A stretch of DNA of 64,000 nt from a bacterium (GCA_021799575.1 JAJZAD010000001.1:1-64000); one strand, 5' to 3'. Positions 7,382 through 18,800 are shown, counted from the stretch's first letter. The notes: generated from the letters alone by a model not told the origin. A program made the numbers and translations.

Positions 7382-8518
7382 ATGGCTAAGAAGTTAAAAG
7401 TAGCGATCGTTTGTGATTGGTTAACCGGAACCGGCGGTGCCGAAAAAGTCGTTTTTGAACTGCACAAGATGTTTCCAGATGCCCCGATATATACTTCCCA
7501 ATACGACTCGAGCCCTAAAGTCTGGTACGGCTACAACTGGTTTGAAGACGCTGACATACGCACTTCTAAACTGCAGAACCTACCCAAAGGACTGAGGAAG
7601 TTCCTGCCGGTCTGTAGGGCCTTCGTATTCTCAAGATTAAACTTAAGCGAATACGATCTGATTATTTCATCATCAGGAGCCGAAGCTAAAGCCATACATG
7701 GCGGGCCGAACACATTGCACATTTGTTATTGCCACTCGCCCACTCAATACTATTGGTTCCGCTACGAAGAATACTTAAAACACCCCGGTTTTCCCTATGG
7801 TGCCAACTGGTTGGCCAGGTTAGGGCTCAAACTGTTGGTTACGCCTTTAAGGGCCTGGGACCGTCATGCCGCCAAACAGCCGGATATTATGGTTGCCAAT
7901 TCAACCCATACCCAAGCAATGATCAAAAAATACTACCGGCGAGATTCGGAAGTAATACATCCGCCCATAGATGTTGAACGGTTCAAGATCAAAGGAACCC
8001 CGCTCAATCGGCACGGTTTTGTCGTTGCCGGCAGGCAAACTCCGTATAAACGTATCGATCTCGCGGTACGGGCATGCAGCGAACTCAAGCTGCCTCTCGT
8101 AGTCATTGGTAACGGTCCGGAACATAGAAAGCTTGAACACCTTGCAGGACGCAGTGTTACTTTCTTAACCTCAGTTAGCGATGAAGACCTGCCCAAGCAC
8201 TTCAGCTCCTCACTAGCTTTAATCTTACCTTCCAACACGGAGGATTTCGGGGTCACGGCGATTGAAGCCATGGCTGCCGGCACACCGGTAATTGCTTATG
8301 CTAAGGGCGGTCCAAGAGACTATATTACTCCCAACAAAACAGGTCTATTCTTTGACAGGCTAACTGTTAAGTCGTTAGCTAAAGTGCTATCGGAGTTTAA
8401 CCCTGCTCGTTTTAACGCCAAAGAGATAGCCGCTTTCAGTGAAAACTTTTCGTCGGAAAAATTCATAAAGAACATGCGTACACTAATCAAAAGTAAGCTC
8501 GCGGAGTTTAACAAGTAG
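7382..8518 (+). CDS. GT4-family glycosyltransferase
   Basis: The protein is 378 aa with a GT-B fold. The N-terminus VAIVCDWLTGTGGAEKVV contains the GGAE donor loop, and the C-terminal half has FVVAGRQTPYKRIDLA and the EX7E-like EDFGVTAIEAMAAG typical of GT4. It follows the phosphotransferase stop by 2 bp, so the two are co-translated. It probably adds the second sugar to the lipid-linked primer made by the upstream gene (inference). Donor specificity cannot be read from sequence. Confidence 0.88.
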   Translation: MAKKLKVAIVCDWLTGTGGAEKVVFELHKMFPDAPIYTSQYDSSPKVWYGYNWFEDADIRTSKLQNLPKGLRKFLPVCRAFVFSRLNLSEYDLIISSSGAEAKAIHGGPNTLHICYCHSPTQYYWFRYEEYLKHPGFPYGANWLARLGLKLLVTPLRAWDRHAAKQPDIMVANSTHTQAMIKKYYRRDSEVIHPPIDVERFKIKGTPLNRHGFVVAGRQTPYKRIDLAVRACSELKLPLVVIGNGPEHRKLEHLAGRSVTFLTSVSDEDLPKHFSSSLALILPSNTEDFGVTAIEAMAAGTPVIAYAKGGPRDYITPNKTGLFFDRLTVKSLAKVLSEFNPARFNAKEIAAFSENFSSEKFIKNMRTLIKSKLAEFNK

Positions 8519-8519
8519 C

Positions 8520-10349
8520 ATGTGCGGCATTATAGGCTACATAGGCAACAAGTCAGCGTGCGACGTGGTACTTAATGGTTTACGAGCTTTAGAATACCGC
8601 GGATACGATTCAGTAGGTATAGCCTATATGGACAACCATGGAGCAAGCAAAGTCGTTAAGCAAGCCGGCCGTGTAGAAGGCATTTATCCTCTTATCAACA
8701 AAGCAAACCTCCAGTCTCATGTAGCAATCGGCCATACACGTTGGGCAACTCACGGTTCGCCCAACATCATTAATGCTCATCCTCATATCAACGGAGACGG
8801 TTCGATTTTAGTAGTTCACAATGGGATTATAGAAAACTACCTAGAAATTAAACAGGAACTGACTAAAAATGGATACACGTTTATCAGTCAAACTGACACT
8901 GAAGTCATTCCTCATCTGATTGATTACTATTCTAAGCACTTAGGCACTTTCGAAGATGCGTTAACCGCCGCCTTAAATGATCTGAAAGGAGCATATGCTG
9001 TAGCCGTTATAACTACTAAAGAGCCGGATAAAATTTATGCAGCAAAACTGTCTAGCCCTCTGGTAATAGGTGTCGGTAAGCACAACGAATATTTCTTAGC
9101 TTCAGACCCTAATGCAATCTTGGAACATACCAAGAAAGTAGTCTTTCTGGAAGATTATGACCTTGCGATCATAAGTCGAGATAAATTATTTCTTAAAGAT
9201 TTGCACAAAAATATACCCAAACACCCTAAGGCTGAGCTGTTGGACTATGATCGAGACAAAGTTGTTTTGGGTGACTTTCCTAACTTCACCCTCAAAGAGA
9301 TTTTTGAAGCACCGGTTGCTATCAAAGCCGCTACTTTGGGTCGCATACAGGCAGACAAAGGAATAGTTAAACTTGGAGGCTTAGAAATAGTAGCTACCCA
9401 ATTGAAATTAATTGATCGTATTGTGATCGTTGCCTGTGGTACTTCTTATTATGCAGGTTTAGTCGGTGAATACCTTATTGAAGAGTTTGCCAGCATTCCT
9501 GTTGAGGTGCAATTGGCTAGCGAGTTTAAGTACCGCAAGGAGCCATTTTCTCGATCCAGTGTACTGCTTACCATATCCCAGTCAGGTGAAACGGCCGACA
9601 CTATAGCGGCATTAAATAAAGTCAAAGATTACGGTTGCCTGCGTCTCGGTATAGTTAACGCCACCGGCAGTAGTGTAGCCAGGCTAACTGATGCTGGAGT
9701 ATATTGCCATGCCGGGCCTGAACAGGCAGTAGCCTCAACTAAAGCCTTTATTTCCCAAGTCACAGTACTAATCTTAATAGCATTATATCTTTCAGACGGT
9801 ACAAACAGTTACAGAAAACTGCTCAAAGAACTAGAGCTGTTACCCGGTAAAGCTCAAAAAGTCTTGGACCAAGCTGACAAAATTAAATCAATCGCTTTAA
9901 AATACAAAAACTATAAAGATTTTATGTACGTTGGTCGAAAATACTGTTATCCTTGCGCTCTTGAGGGTGCGCTTAAGCTTAAAGAAATCTCCTACATTCA
10001 TGCCGAAGGGTACGCTGCAGGTGAAATGAAGCACGGTCCACTGGCTTTAATCGATAAAGATTTTCCCACGCTCGCACTCGCAACCGACTCGCCAGAACTG
10101 GATAAAACTATATCCAATCTGGAGGAGATCAAAGCTCGCGGCGGGCCGCTTGTTATTATTGCAAGTGAAGGTAATAAAAAGATTACTAAACTAGCTGACG
10201 ATTTAATCTACCTACCGGAGACTATGGAACAAACCCAACCTATACTAAGTGCGATCGTCCTACAGTTATTTGCCTATTTTATTGCTGAAGCCAAACAAGT
10301 AGATATTGACCGACCGCGTAATTTAGCCAAATCGGTAACAGTTGAATGA
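8520..10349 (+). CDS. glmS: Glutamine--fructose-6-phosphate aminotransferase
   Basis: The 609-aa protein has full family length. It has an N-terminal class II amidotransferase domain with Cys2 as nucleophile (CGIIGYIGNK) and two SIS sugar-isomerase domains (ISQSGETADT, then YVGRKYCYPCALEGALKLKE). It ends at the conserved RPRNLAKSVTVE tail. It makes glucosamine-6-phosphate from fructose-6-phosphate and glutamine, the entry to UDP-GlcNAc. It begins one base after the upstream GT stop, so there is no room for a glmS ribozyme. Its stop overlaps the glmR/yvcK start. Confidence 0.97.
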   Translation: MCGIIGYIGNKSACDVVLNGLRALEYRGYDSVGIAYMDNHGASKVVKQAGRVEGIYPLINKANLQSHVAIGHTRWATHGSPNIINAHPHINGDGSILVVHNGIIENYLEIKQELTKNGYTFISQTDTEVIPHLIDYYSKHLGTFEDALTAALNDLKGAYAVAVITTKEPDKIYAAKLSSPLVIGVGKHNEYFLASDPNAILEHTKKVVFLEDYDLAIISRDKLFLKDLHKNIPKHPKAELLDYDRDKVVLGDFPNFTLKEIFEAPVAIKAATLGRIQADKGIVKLGGLEIVATQLKLIDRIVIVACGTSYYAGLVGEYLIEEFASIPVEVQLASEFKYRKEPFSRSSVLLTISQSGETADTIAALNKVKDYGCLRLGIVNATGSSVARLTDAGVYCHAGPEQAVASTKAFISQVTVLILIALYLSDGTNSYRKLLKELELLPGKAQKVLDQADKIKSIALKYKNYKDFMYVGRKYCYPCALEGALKLKEISYIHAEGYAAGEMKHGPLALIDKDFPTLALATDSPELDKTISNLEEIKARGGPLVIIASEGNKKITKLADDLIYLPETMEQTQPILSAIVLQLFAYFIAEAKQVDIDRPRNLAKSVTVE

Positions 10350-11350
10350 ACCCCAAGGTTGTTGTCATTGGTGGAGGTACAGGCAGTTTTACGCTTCTTC
10401 AAGTACTTAAATTTTGGACTCCTGATATTACAGCCATAGTCAACATGAGCGACGACGGTGGATCAACCGGCATTCTAAGGGACGAGCTCGGAGTACTACC
10501 TCCCGGCGACATCCGTCAATGCCTAGTCGCTTTAAGCAATTATCCCCAGGCTAGAGACCTATTCAGTTACCGTTTTGGCAAGGGTAAGTTAGCCAATCAT
10601 ACCGTCGGCAATATCGTGCTATCCGCGCTTGAGTTGCAACTAGGTAACTTTACTAAAGCAGTGGAGCTGGTATCCGATCTCTTAAACATTACGGGAAGAG
10701 TATTGCCTATAACTGAAGATAAACATGAGCTGGTGCTGCAAGACGGCAAAGAGTTAGTTCGCGGTGAGAACACCATCTCAAAACATGTCATAAGCAGCCG
10801 GGATGCAAGGCTATTCTTAAAGCCCAAGTCCAGAATCAACAATCAGGCCAAAACGGCAATCTCAAAAGCTGATCTTATTGTGATTGCTCCCGGCAATTTA
10901 TACGGATCACTGCTACCGGTTTTCTGTGTTAAAGGAACTGCTAACGCACTTAGCTCGAGCCCTGCACCCATAGTTATGGTAGCTAACCTAATCAACAAAC
11001 CTAACCACACTCTAAATTGGCACGTAGCCGATTACGCTAATGAAATTGAGCGGTATATTGGAGCCGATGCAATTGATTACATTTTATATAACAAAGTCTT
11101 ACCTTCAGCAGAGCTTCTGCAAAAATACGCGGCGGATAACGAGTTGCCACTTAGAATAGATAAGAGAGGATTTGAAAACATTAAAGCTAAAATAATTGGT
11201 GCCAACCTGCTTGCAAAAGAAATATATAAATCTGACCCGAAGGATAAGTTAATAAAACGAACGTTGATACGGCACGATGCACTAGCCGTAGTCAAACAAT
11301 TAAAGCGGCTGCTAAACACAACCAAACAACAAGATAAAATTAATGCCTAA
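10346..11350 (+). CDS. yvcK: GlmR/YvcK family UDP-GlcNAc-binding regulator
   Basis: The protein (334 aa) opens with VVIGGGTGSF and continues with NMSDDGGSTG and LPPGDIRQCLVALS, the signature of the CofD-like YvcK/GlmR family. In Bacillus, GlmR binds UDP-GlcNAc and stimulates GlmS when precursor is low. Here its ATG overlaps the glmS stop (ATGA), placing sensor and enzyme in one coupled unit and supporting the same link. The family resembles CofD, but without F420 genes nearby a regulator role is preferred. Confidence 0.92.
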   Translation: MNPKVVVIGGGTGSFTLLQVLKFWTPDITAIVNMSDDGGSTGILRDELGVLPPGDIRQCLVALSNYPQARDLFSYRFGKGKLANHTVGNIVLSALELQLGNFTKAVELVSDLLNITGRVLPITEDKHELVLQDGKELVRGENTISKHVISSRDARLFLKPKSRINNQAKTAISKADLIVIAPGNLYGSLLPVFCVKGTANALSSSPAPIVMVANLINKPNHTLNWHVADYANEIERYIGADAIDYILYNKVLPSAELLQKYAADNELPLRIDKRGFENIKAKIIGANLLAKEIYKSDPKDKLIKRTLIRHDALAVVKQLKRLLNTTKQQDKINA

Positions 11351-11505
11351 AAGCTTACTTAATCTAAATTTTGAGGTGTTAGGTGTTGGTTTCAGACCAT
11401 TCGGCTTTGTCTTAAACATAGGTTAACCTAGATCAACTGATAGTGAAACTTAAGCACAGCTTGCTCAAATGGTAGATAATAGTTTAGCGCGGAGAAAAGT
11501 TATAT

Positions 11506-11972
11506 ATGAGTGAAACTTATCCCACTAAATTTGTGATCAACCGTCAGAAATTCCAAACAAGATTGATCAGATGAGTTTGCGCAGTCAGGGCTACCGAGTT
11601 GTAACTGGTCTCAACCTCGACTTAGCACAGCAGCAGATTAAAGCCTCGCATGAAGACCATATCGTAGCCAATTGCCCTAAAGATGCGGAAGAACGATTTA
11701 CTTCTACCGAATCCATTGATACTAGGCTACGCAAAGGTCGCCTGGTTCTGCCTTTAGTTAAAGACACTGGTTATGGCAATCTAAAGCTCGCTGGTGTGAC
11801 TGACTACTAGAAGCGAAACATCCCAGCTATCAAGACATACGAACGGGCAGGATTTGTGAAAGCGGCTGAAGTGCCAGCTAAGTGTGACGGCACCAGCTGC
11901 TCTAGACTATATATGATACTGGGCAAATGGGCGTTAGCTTGGATAGAAGGCCCTCAAAAAATACTAGCCTAA
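11506..11972 (+). pseudogene. GNAT acetyltransferase remnant
   Basis: An ATG frame (MSETYPTKFVINRQKF...) runs into a stop at 11572. The next frame continues SLRSQGYRVV...HEDHIVANCP to a stop at 11810. It resumes in the same frame with NIPAIKTYERAGFVKAAE, a GNAT acetyl-CoA-binding C-terminus. The central part is missing. At least one frameshift, one stop and a deletion make it non-functional. The 155 bp between the yvcK stop and this remnant show nothing else. Confidence 0.65.
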
Positions 11973-11990
11973 AAAGTGCACTGTTTAAAT

Positions 11991-12764
11991 TTAAATGACG
12001 TGGACGATAGCTTTTAGAGCGATAGCTGTATCTTGCCAGCTGGAGACGGCAATGCATTCTATCCCCAACGCTTTCACAGGATAGTCGTTCCCGCCTTCCT
12101 GAAGTTTATCGCCAAAGAATAAAATGTCGTCTTTGGCTACTTTAAGCTGAGCTATCAGCTTCTGTATGCCATAAGCTTTGTCTATTCCCTGCTTAGTAAT
12201 GTCGATGGTGGTTGTACCGCCGCTTCTGACCTCAAATTCCGGTAATAATGGTGCTAATTTGGCTCGAATCCGTTCTTTCTTGGTTCCTTTCGGATCCCAG
12301 GCTTCTTTCTGCCTGATGCCTTCCGTTCCTAAAACATCGACTATATCCTGACCCAGCGCCGACCAGGAAATCTGACTTCCCCGATCCTCGATCTGCGCGC
12401 CGTAAGCCTTAACTTTGTCCAAACCCAAAGCGTGGGTTACTTCCTTAACAACCTTAACTATCTTAGCTTTCTGTGCTTTGCTAAAATCTTCAGCATAAAC
12501 TTTTTCCCATGACATGCTGTCTTTGGAAAACAAATAATACCTGGTGCCGCAAGTTGGCATAATATGCAGTCGCTTAAGTTTATCCGGTTCTACTTTTAGA
12601 TTGCCAAGCAGCTGATTATTAAACTGCTCAAACTTGCCTCCAGACATCACACATATTTGAAAATGCCCCAGTAACTCATCTAAAAGTTCAGCAATAGGAT
12701 CAGGTAGGGGTGACTTACTTGGCGCTAAAGTCCCGTCTAAATCAAAGGCCAGAACTTTCTTCAT
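11991..12764 (-). CDS. HAD-IIB phosphatase, phosphomannomutase-like
   Basis: The 257-aa protein has HAD motif I FDLDGTLAPS, a substrate-loop segment GGTTTIDITKQGIDKAYG and motif IV FFGDKLQEGGNDYPV. The GGND signature and overall length resemble the eukaryotic-type phosphomannomutase branch of HAD-IIB. Its start overlaps the end of the GDP-mannose pyrophosphorylase gene by 4 bp. It most likely converts mannose-6-phosphate to mannose-1-phosphate for that enzyme. A sugar phosphatase role remains possible. Confidence 0.8.
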   Translation of the reverse strand: MKKVLAFDLDGTLAPSKSPLPDPIAELLDELLGHFQICVMSGGKFEQFNNQLLGNLKVEPDKLKRLHIMPTCGTRYYLFSKDSMSWEKVYAEDFSKAQKAKIVKVVKEVTHALGLDKVKAYGAQIEDRGSQISWSALGQDIVDVLGTEGIRQKEAWDPKGTKKERIRAKLAPLLPEFEVRSGGTTTIDITKQGIDKAYGIQKLIAQLKVAKDDILFFGDKLQEGGNDYPVKALGIECIAVSSWQDTAIALKAIVHVI

Positions 12765-13801
12765 TGACTACCTCGAGCCGCTATCTTCTTAGCAATATCG
12801 CCGACTTTCTGAGACATATCTTTTCTAGACACTAAAATACCGTCTTTAGTGTTAATCACTACACAGTTATCCAGACCGATTACGGCAACCGGCTTGTCCT
12901 CATAATTTTCAATGTAGGAGTTGTTAACTTCATCGATTTCAACATCTCCCCTTAGATAGTTGCCTGCCTCATCAAGCGTTACTGCACTTGCTAAGTCCAT
13001 ATATGAACCAAGATCCAACCAGTCGAAACTGGCTGGGACAACCAATAGATCATCCACCTTTTCTATCAAGGCGTAATCAATAGCTTCATTTTCTAGACTT
13101 AAATAAACTTTCTCAAACTCTTCACCGGCATCACTTAGTTTTTTAAAACTGGCTAGCAAATCCGGCGCAAAATGCTCCATTTTCAGCTTAAACGTATTTA
13201 GGGAGCCGACAAAGTAACCGCAATTCCAGAGATAATTACCGCTTAGTTGGTAAGTTTGGGCTGTCTTAAAGTCAGGTTTCTCCTTAAAAGAACCGACTTT
13301 GTATATAAAATGCTCCTCGTCATATAGCCCGTCTTTCTCAATGTAGCCAAACCCGGTGGCGGGATAGGTAGGTTCTACCCCGACAAGTACAATTTTTTGT
13401 TCTTTAACAGATGCAGTAGTAGCTATCTTAAAACTGTGCGCAAAACCTTTGTGGTCACGAACAAAATGATCAGCATGAATAAAGGCAATTGGTTCGTTCG
13501 AATCATGAACACCGGACAGTTTCACCATGGCCGCAATAATGCAGTTGGCTGTACCCTTTCTAGCCGGCTCCACATAAAACTGATCGTCAGTTAGATTAGG
13601 AAGCTGGTGCTTAACCTCATTAATATGGCTCTGCTCAGAAACTATGTATATTTGATCAGTTAGGCTAGAAGCCCTTTCATAGGTTTTCTGAAGAATGGAC
13701 TGAGTGTCACTATTAATCTTCAGCAGATGCTTGGGATACTCTGAGGTTGATAGTGGCCACAGCCTAGTTCCAGCCCCTCCGGCTATAATAACGACAATCA
13801 T
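12761..13801 (-). CDS. manC: Mannose-1-phosphate guanylyltransferase
   Basis: The N-terminus VVIIAGGAGTRLWPLST is the nucleotidyltransferase pyrophosphate loop, with PKHLL, FVEP-like YVEPARKGTANC and FGYIEKD downstream, as in GDP-mannose pyrophosphorylases. At 346 aa it has the monofunctional length without the cupin isomerase domain of bifunctional ManC. It makes GDP-mannose, which Gmd and Rmd (27-28 kb) can turn into GDP-D-rhamnose. It is the first gene of a two-gene unit. Confidence 0.9.
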   Translation of the reverse strand: MIVVIIAGGAGTRLWPLSTSEYPKHLLKINSDTQSILQKTYERASSLTDQIYIVSEQSHINEVKHQLPNLTDDQFYVEPARKGTANCIIAAMVKLSGVHDSNEPIAFIHADHFVRDHKGFAHSFKIATTASVKEQKIVLVGVEPTYPATGFGYIEKDGLYDEEHFIYKVGSFKEKPDFKTAQTYQLSGNYLWNCGYFVGSLNTFKLKMEHFAPDLLASFKKLSDAGEEFEKVYLSLENEAIDYALIEKVDDLLVVPASFDWLDLGSYMDLASAVTLDEAGNYLRGDVEIDEVNNSYIENYEDKPVAVIGLDNCVVINTKDGILVSRKDMSQKVGDIAKKIAARGSQ

Positions 13802-13931
13802 TAGTTAAATAATAACAACTTTGAATAAAATCATTAATTAACATGGCCTTAATATAGGCCAAATATGATGTAGTAGTATTAGTCTAAACAATGACAATGC
13901 TCACATTTAAAGATTCAACCACGCTATCTAG

Positions 13932-14111
13932 CAAGAAGGGCTCAACTACACTTTCCCGGATTCTAAGACTATACAGAGACAACTAGAAAACTATCTTGCT
14001 TACTACAACGAAGAAAGACTACACTTTCTCTTGCAGTGCAAGACACCATTAGAAATGTTCAAAGGTGTTGAGCTAATCACGATATACGACTCGGTGACAC
14101 CTGCACCCTGA
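13932..14111 (+). pseudogene. C-terminal remnant of an IS481/rve-type transposase
   Basis: The frame reads TIQRQLENYLAYYNEERLH then QCKTPLEMF, the classic C-terminus of DDE (rve) transposases. It has no start, and an in-frame stop at 13929 cuts it off. The bases from 13880 look like further decayed parts. It is not obviously the missing part of the IS481 remnant at 57 kb. Confidence 0.7.
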
Positions 14112-14167
14112 ACCAATATCACTGTGTGATCTCAAACGAACACAATAGTGTTCCTAAATTCTAGAAC

Positions 14168-15224
14168 CAAACTCAACCTGCGTTAAGTCTAGCTGTTCGT
14201 CAGGGTTTTGCAAACACCAATCGTAAACTTTCCTTGATGGGTATGCCAGTTAAGCATTCTCCGAGGCTTGTTGTTTAACTCCCGGGCAATGTTATCTAGT
14301 TCTTTTTGGGTAAGATTTTGTATGTCACTACATTTTGGTAAGTAGGCTTGCAACCGACGGTTAGTGTTTTCGTTAGCACCACGTTGCCATGAAGAGTATG
14401 GGTCAGCAAAATAACCAGGTATACTAAGCGACTCAGTGATGAGTCCGTGTCGGCTAAACTTAAACTCAGATCCATTGTCAAAAGTAATGATGTAGGCAAT
14501 ATAACGGCTCAGCTTGGTAATAACGTCTTCTGCTGTTTGTAGAGCTGTCTTTCTAAGTCAGCTTGGTATAGGCAGCCAGACTATTGACTCGCTCATTAAC
14601 GGTGTTAATAGCATGTTTGTGGGTATAGACTATACTATCTTCCTCCCAGTTACCTATACGGCTTTTCTTGTCTACTAGTAGTACCCGCTCATGAATAGAC
14701 ACCCGGTTAGGTATCTTGGATCTCTGAGCTGATCTACCTTTATGCTTAGTCCGATGTTTCTTACCTTGGCGTAAGTATTGGTACAACTTCTCCGCAATAG
14801 CCCAAGCGCTGCTATATATCCACTTGAAGATAGTTTCGGCACAGACCACCAAGTTAAAGCCCTCGGCTTTTAACCGGTCGCAGATCATTGATGGATCCTA
14901 AGCCTTTTTTGCAAGCCAGCAACAATCCAGGACCTTAGTCTGTAATTAGCTCTGGATGATTCAGTTTCGGTATCTGCTTACAGTGTTTTGGGTTACTTTC
15001 ATAGGTTACCTGGGCTACCCAGGCATGGTAAACACCATTACCGTCAAGGCCTTTCTTAATCTCTCGGCTAATGGTACTAGGATATCTGTCCATTCGCCTA
15101 GCGATCTCGTTATTTATATACTTCTCTTGGAGCAATGTTTCAATATTGCCCCGTTGTGCAGCCGTTAGGTGCTTCATCTTAACCTCCATGTTATTGATGA
15201 TGTTATTTTTAACGGTTGCATTTG
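14168..15224. mobile_element. Decayed IS30-family insertion sequence
   Basis: The left end CAAACTCAACC(TGC)GTTAA at 14168-14186 is the imperfect inverse of TTAACGGTTGCATTTG at 15209-15224. The ends bracket a single transposase gene on the minus strand. The right end and N-terminal coding sequence match the partial copy at base 1. It lies between the GDP-mannose genes and the surface-protein genes. About 80 bp of unassigned sequence separates it from the IS481 remnant. Confidence 0.7.
14189..15189 (-). pseudogene. IS30 transposase, frameshifted
   Basis: The HTH part (LTAAQRGNIETLL, RYPSTISREI) is followed by frame changes at about 14930 and 14890. A middle part contains RLKAEGFNLVV and ETIFKWIYS. 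After another break near 14553 the DDE end continues with ITFDNGSEFKFSRH, YFADPYSSWQRGANENTNR and LNWHTHQGKF. All catalytic blocks remain recognisable but the gene is split over several frames. Confidence 0.85.
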
Positions 15225-15265
15225 GAAATGGAACCTAAAGTTATATAAAATACTCTATACGTATA

Positions 15266-15847
15266 TTGCGATACGATATAAAATATCTATGGGTGAATAA
15301 AAAGCAAAAAATACTAATAACAACCGCTTTTATCATACTGGCCGTCGCAATCGGCGTTGTTAGTTATTATTCATTTACTTCAAAAAAAACATATACATCC
15401 ACAGCGCCAGCAACTCCAAAAAGCACGCCAGCTATCAAAAGCAAAGGAACTAATTCATCGAATAGTCAGCAGGCGCCTCCTACTATTACAAATACTCAGA
15501 CCAGCCCTTCTTCGGCCAAATCTGCGCCTTTTAGCAACGAAGTAAGCGGATCACTTGAAACACCATATGGCCAATTCGTCAGCAACAACAGTCCCTCTAT
15601 GGGCTCCTACGAAGAATCAGAGTGTGAAACAACGCCTGGAGCAAGTTGTTATATAGATTTTGTAAGCTCTAGTGGCAAAACAATATCGCTACAGACAGAA
15701 ACTACCGATAGCCAAGGCGTAGCTGCTTGGAGCTGGTATGTAAGCAGCCAGATGGGCTTTAGCCCTGGAACCTGGAATATACAGGCGATCGCAAGTTTGA
15801 ACGGCCAAACAAAAACAGCCAGTTCTACAATGAACGTACAACAATGA
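15266..15847 (+). CDS. Membrane-anchored protein with Ig-like domain
   Basis: After a short basic N-terminus one hydrophobic segment (ILITTAFIILAVAIGVV) anchors the protein. A Ser/Thr/Pro-rich linker of about 60 residues follows, then a beta-rich domain ending GTWNIQAIASLNGQTKTAS, which resembles bacterial Ig-like folds. The track start is TTG; a GTG at 15293 is an alternative. The stop overlaps the ATG of the large surface protein, so the two are probably made together and act at the cell surface. Confidence 0.65.
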   Translation: MRYDIKYLWVNKKQKILITTAFIILAVAIGVVSYYSFTSKKTYTSTAPATPKSTPAIKSKGTNSSNSQQAPPTITNTQTSPSSAKSAPFSNEVSGSLETPYGQFVSNNSPSMGSYEESECETTPGASCYIDFVSSSGKTISLQTETTDSQGVAAWSWYVSSQMGFSPGTWNIQAIASLNGQTKTASSTMNVQQ

Positions 15848-18800
15848 ATAACACCAAGCACAAATTCAGAAACATAGGAGTATTCTTTGGAGCTCTAATC
15901 TTTATGGCTAGTTCATTTATGCTCATGACAAGAAGTGCGGGCGCCTCCTTTAATGCAAACAATATAATGGATGACGGCGTTTTCGATAACGTCAATACGA
16001 TGAATGCCTCGCAAATTGACGCATGGTTAAATAACAACTTCGGTAGCTCAAGTTGTATTAGTACGGATCATGGTTTTTCAGCTCCTCAACCTATCGGCTA
16101 CTCGCCAACCGGTCCTACGGCCACCGGTGGATTCAGTTATGGTGGAAACGTATCTGCCGGAACAGTAATTTACGATGCTGCAAAGGTTTACGGAATTAAC
16201 CCTCAGGTTCTCTTAACGACCTTAGAGGCACAAGAAGGATTATTGGATGGAACGGGTTATTATGGTTGCACGCCAACCGCTTATACGCAAGCTATGGGTT
16301 ACGATTGTCCCGACGGAGGTTCAATTTACCAATATTCAGGTTTTGAACTCTACGCCATAAATGGCACCCCAGTAACATCCACCGGTTCAACTGGCACTTG
16401 TGTAGACAATGCGGCTACTGCGGGATTTTCCAGACAGGTTGTGGTCGCAGCCTGGCAATTAAGTTATGATCAACAGCGGTCAGAAGGAAACGTCAACTGG
16501 AATGTACAGGTGTCTAACTTCCCTCTCAGCGGAGATATTTGGGACAACTCGGACGACCCGCCAAGCTGTTATCCATACTTGATGACCCAGGGCACATTTG
16601 AGCGTTCTACGAGCTCCAATTATTGTCCCTCCAGCTCCACCACGCCAGGCAACCAGGCTGTGTATTACAGCGGTAACGCAACAATCGATGGCACAAACAT
16701 ATATCTAGACAACGGTGCGACAGCTGCATTATATGATTACACCCCGCATTTTGCTGGTAATGAAAACTTTGACTCATTGTTCGAACAGTATTTTGGAGGT
16801 ATTTATGCATCGCCATATGTGGCTGTTTATTACAATCAGTCAAGCTATCCTCAAATTAATCAAGGACAACAAGCAACAGTATTTATATCTTACCAAAATG
16901 TTGGCAGTATGCCCTGGTATGACGATAACAGTTTAAACAGTGCACCCGCGGGTACAGATCCTGTTCATCTAGCTACCGCAAATAGTCTGAATAGAATTAG
17001 TGAATTTAGTGCAGGATGGCCCTCACCAAATAGGCCAGATGTTAACTTTTCTGCAGTTTATTTATCTGATGGATTAACATTAGCTTCTAATCAAAATATC
17101 GTAGAGCCAGGTCAGATTGCTGAATTTAGTTTCACGGTTACCGACCCCACGTTCTTATCTGCAGGCACCTACCAAGAATATTTTCAACCAATAGTCGAAG
17201 GTACTACAGACGGTCTGTTTCCAGACACAAATACCTTCTTAGATATTACCGTCAACCCTGCAACATCAGTAACTCTAACATCACAAAGTGCTAATCCCAC
17301 GCTATACGATAATGTTCCTAGCGCCGCATACGTTGAATATCAAAATACTGGTAACGTTCCTCTCTACGACAATATCAGCTTACCTACAGCACCAGCAGGA
17401 ACCTACCCTTTACATCTAGCTACTACAAACCCATTAAATAGCTGCAGCGCCTTTACTGGAAGTGATTGGTCTTCGTGTAGCAGACCATCAACGAACTTCG
17501 CGGCAGTATACGAATCTGATGGAACCACTCTCGCGTCAAACCAACACGTAGCTCAACCGGGACAGATAATTAAATTTATATTCAGCTTTTTAGCCCCAGA
17601 CCAATACGCCTCTGGGAGTTATCAACAGGAATTTCAGCCCATTCTTGAAGGAACTTCTAGTGGCGGGATTAGTCCATCGGTTTCTTCCTATAGTCTTACC
17701 GTTGCTTCATCGCCCTCGATAAGCTACACAGATACACCCCCTTCAAGCGTTGTTGCAAACGAACCTGGTCAGATTAGCATAAATATTACAAATGAAGGTA
17801 ACACTAGTTTGCCTTCGACGTCCGAAGTATACACATCCAATGGTGGAGCTTTCCAAGCTAGTAGCTGGGTCAGTAACACAATAATAGAAAATCTGGGTGT
17901 AAGTCTATCACCGGGCCAATCTATTAATCTAACCGTCCCCTTTTTGTCTCCAGCTATTGGTGGTAACTATTCCATAGAAATTTCTCTTGTAAGCTCGGGC
18001 TCTACTACTCCCCTGCCGGGATCTATTAGTTCATTTAGCGAAGTTGTTGCAAACGTCATAAATCAATTAACCTATATATCTCAAAGTAGTTACCCAACGT
18101 TAACGTATGACACACAAGGGTTGGTCTATTTTGAGTATCAAAATAGCGGAAACCAACCGTTTTATGACAATAATTCTATTGGGGCTGCAACATGGAGAAA
18201 TCCAGAACTTGTCCATATGGCAACAGAAAATCCATTAAATCGATGCAGTGGTTTTGATGATGGGTGGAGTTCATGCAGCAGGCCAGATGTTAACTTTTCT
18301 GCGGTTTATGATTCCAATGGGACAACCCTGGCCGCAAACCAAGACATTGTTATGCCCGGTCAGATTATGAAATACACCTTCTTGGTTCAACCAGAGTACT
18401 GGGTCCAGCCAAACATGTATAGGGAGTATTTTCAGCCCGTAATCGAAGGTAGTGTTTATGGCGGTTTTAATTTTATTGGTACATATATGGATATAAATGT
18501 ACAGACACCAATATATGCGGCTAAGTATATATCCGAAAGTCCCTACCCCACTATTAATACAAATGGCAACACAACTATATTTTTTAGGTTCCAAAATATT
18601 GGAAATTTAAATTGGTACGACAACAACTCTGTACCAGTTGGTAGATACCCAACACACCTTGCAACATCTAACCCAATTAACAGAATAAGTCCTTTTGGTG
18701 GCTTATGGCCTAGCCCCAATAGACCTAATTTAAATTTTAGCAAAGTATATCTATCCAATGGGACAACCCTGGCCGCAAACCAAGACATTGTAACTCCTGG

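Noticed and set aside
8480-8520. glmS ribozyme before glmS
   Set aside because: Only one base separates glmS from the preceding gene, and the ribozyme core is not present.
8520-10349. UGA recoded to glycine as in Gracilibacteria
   Set aside because: UGA ends glmS and many other genes at their normal lengths, and conserved glycines use GGN.
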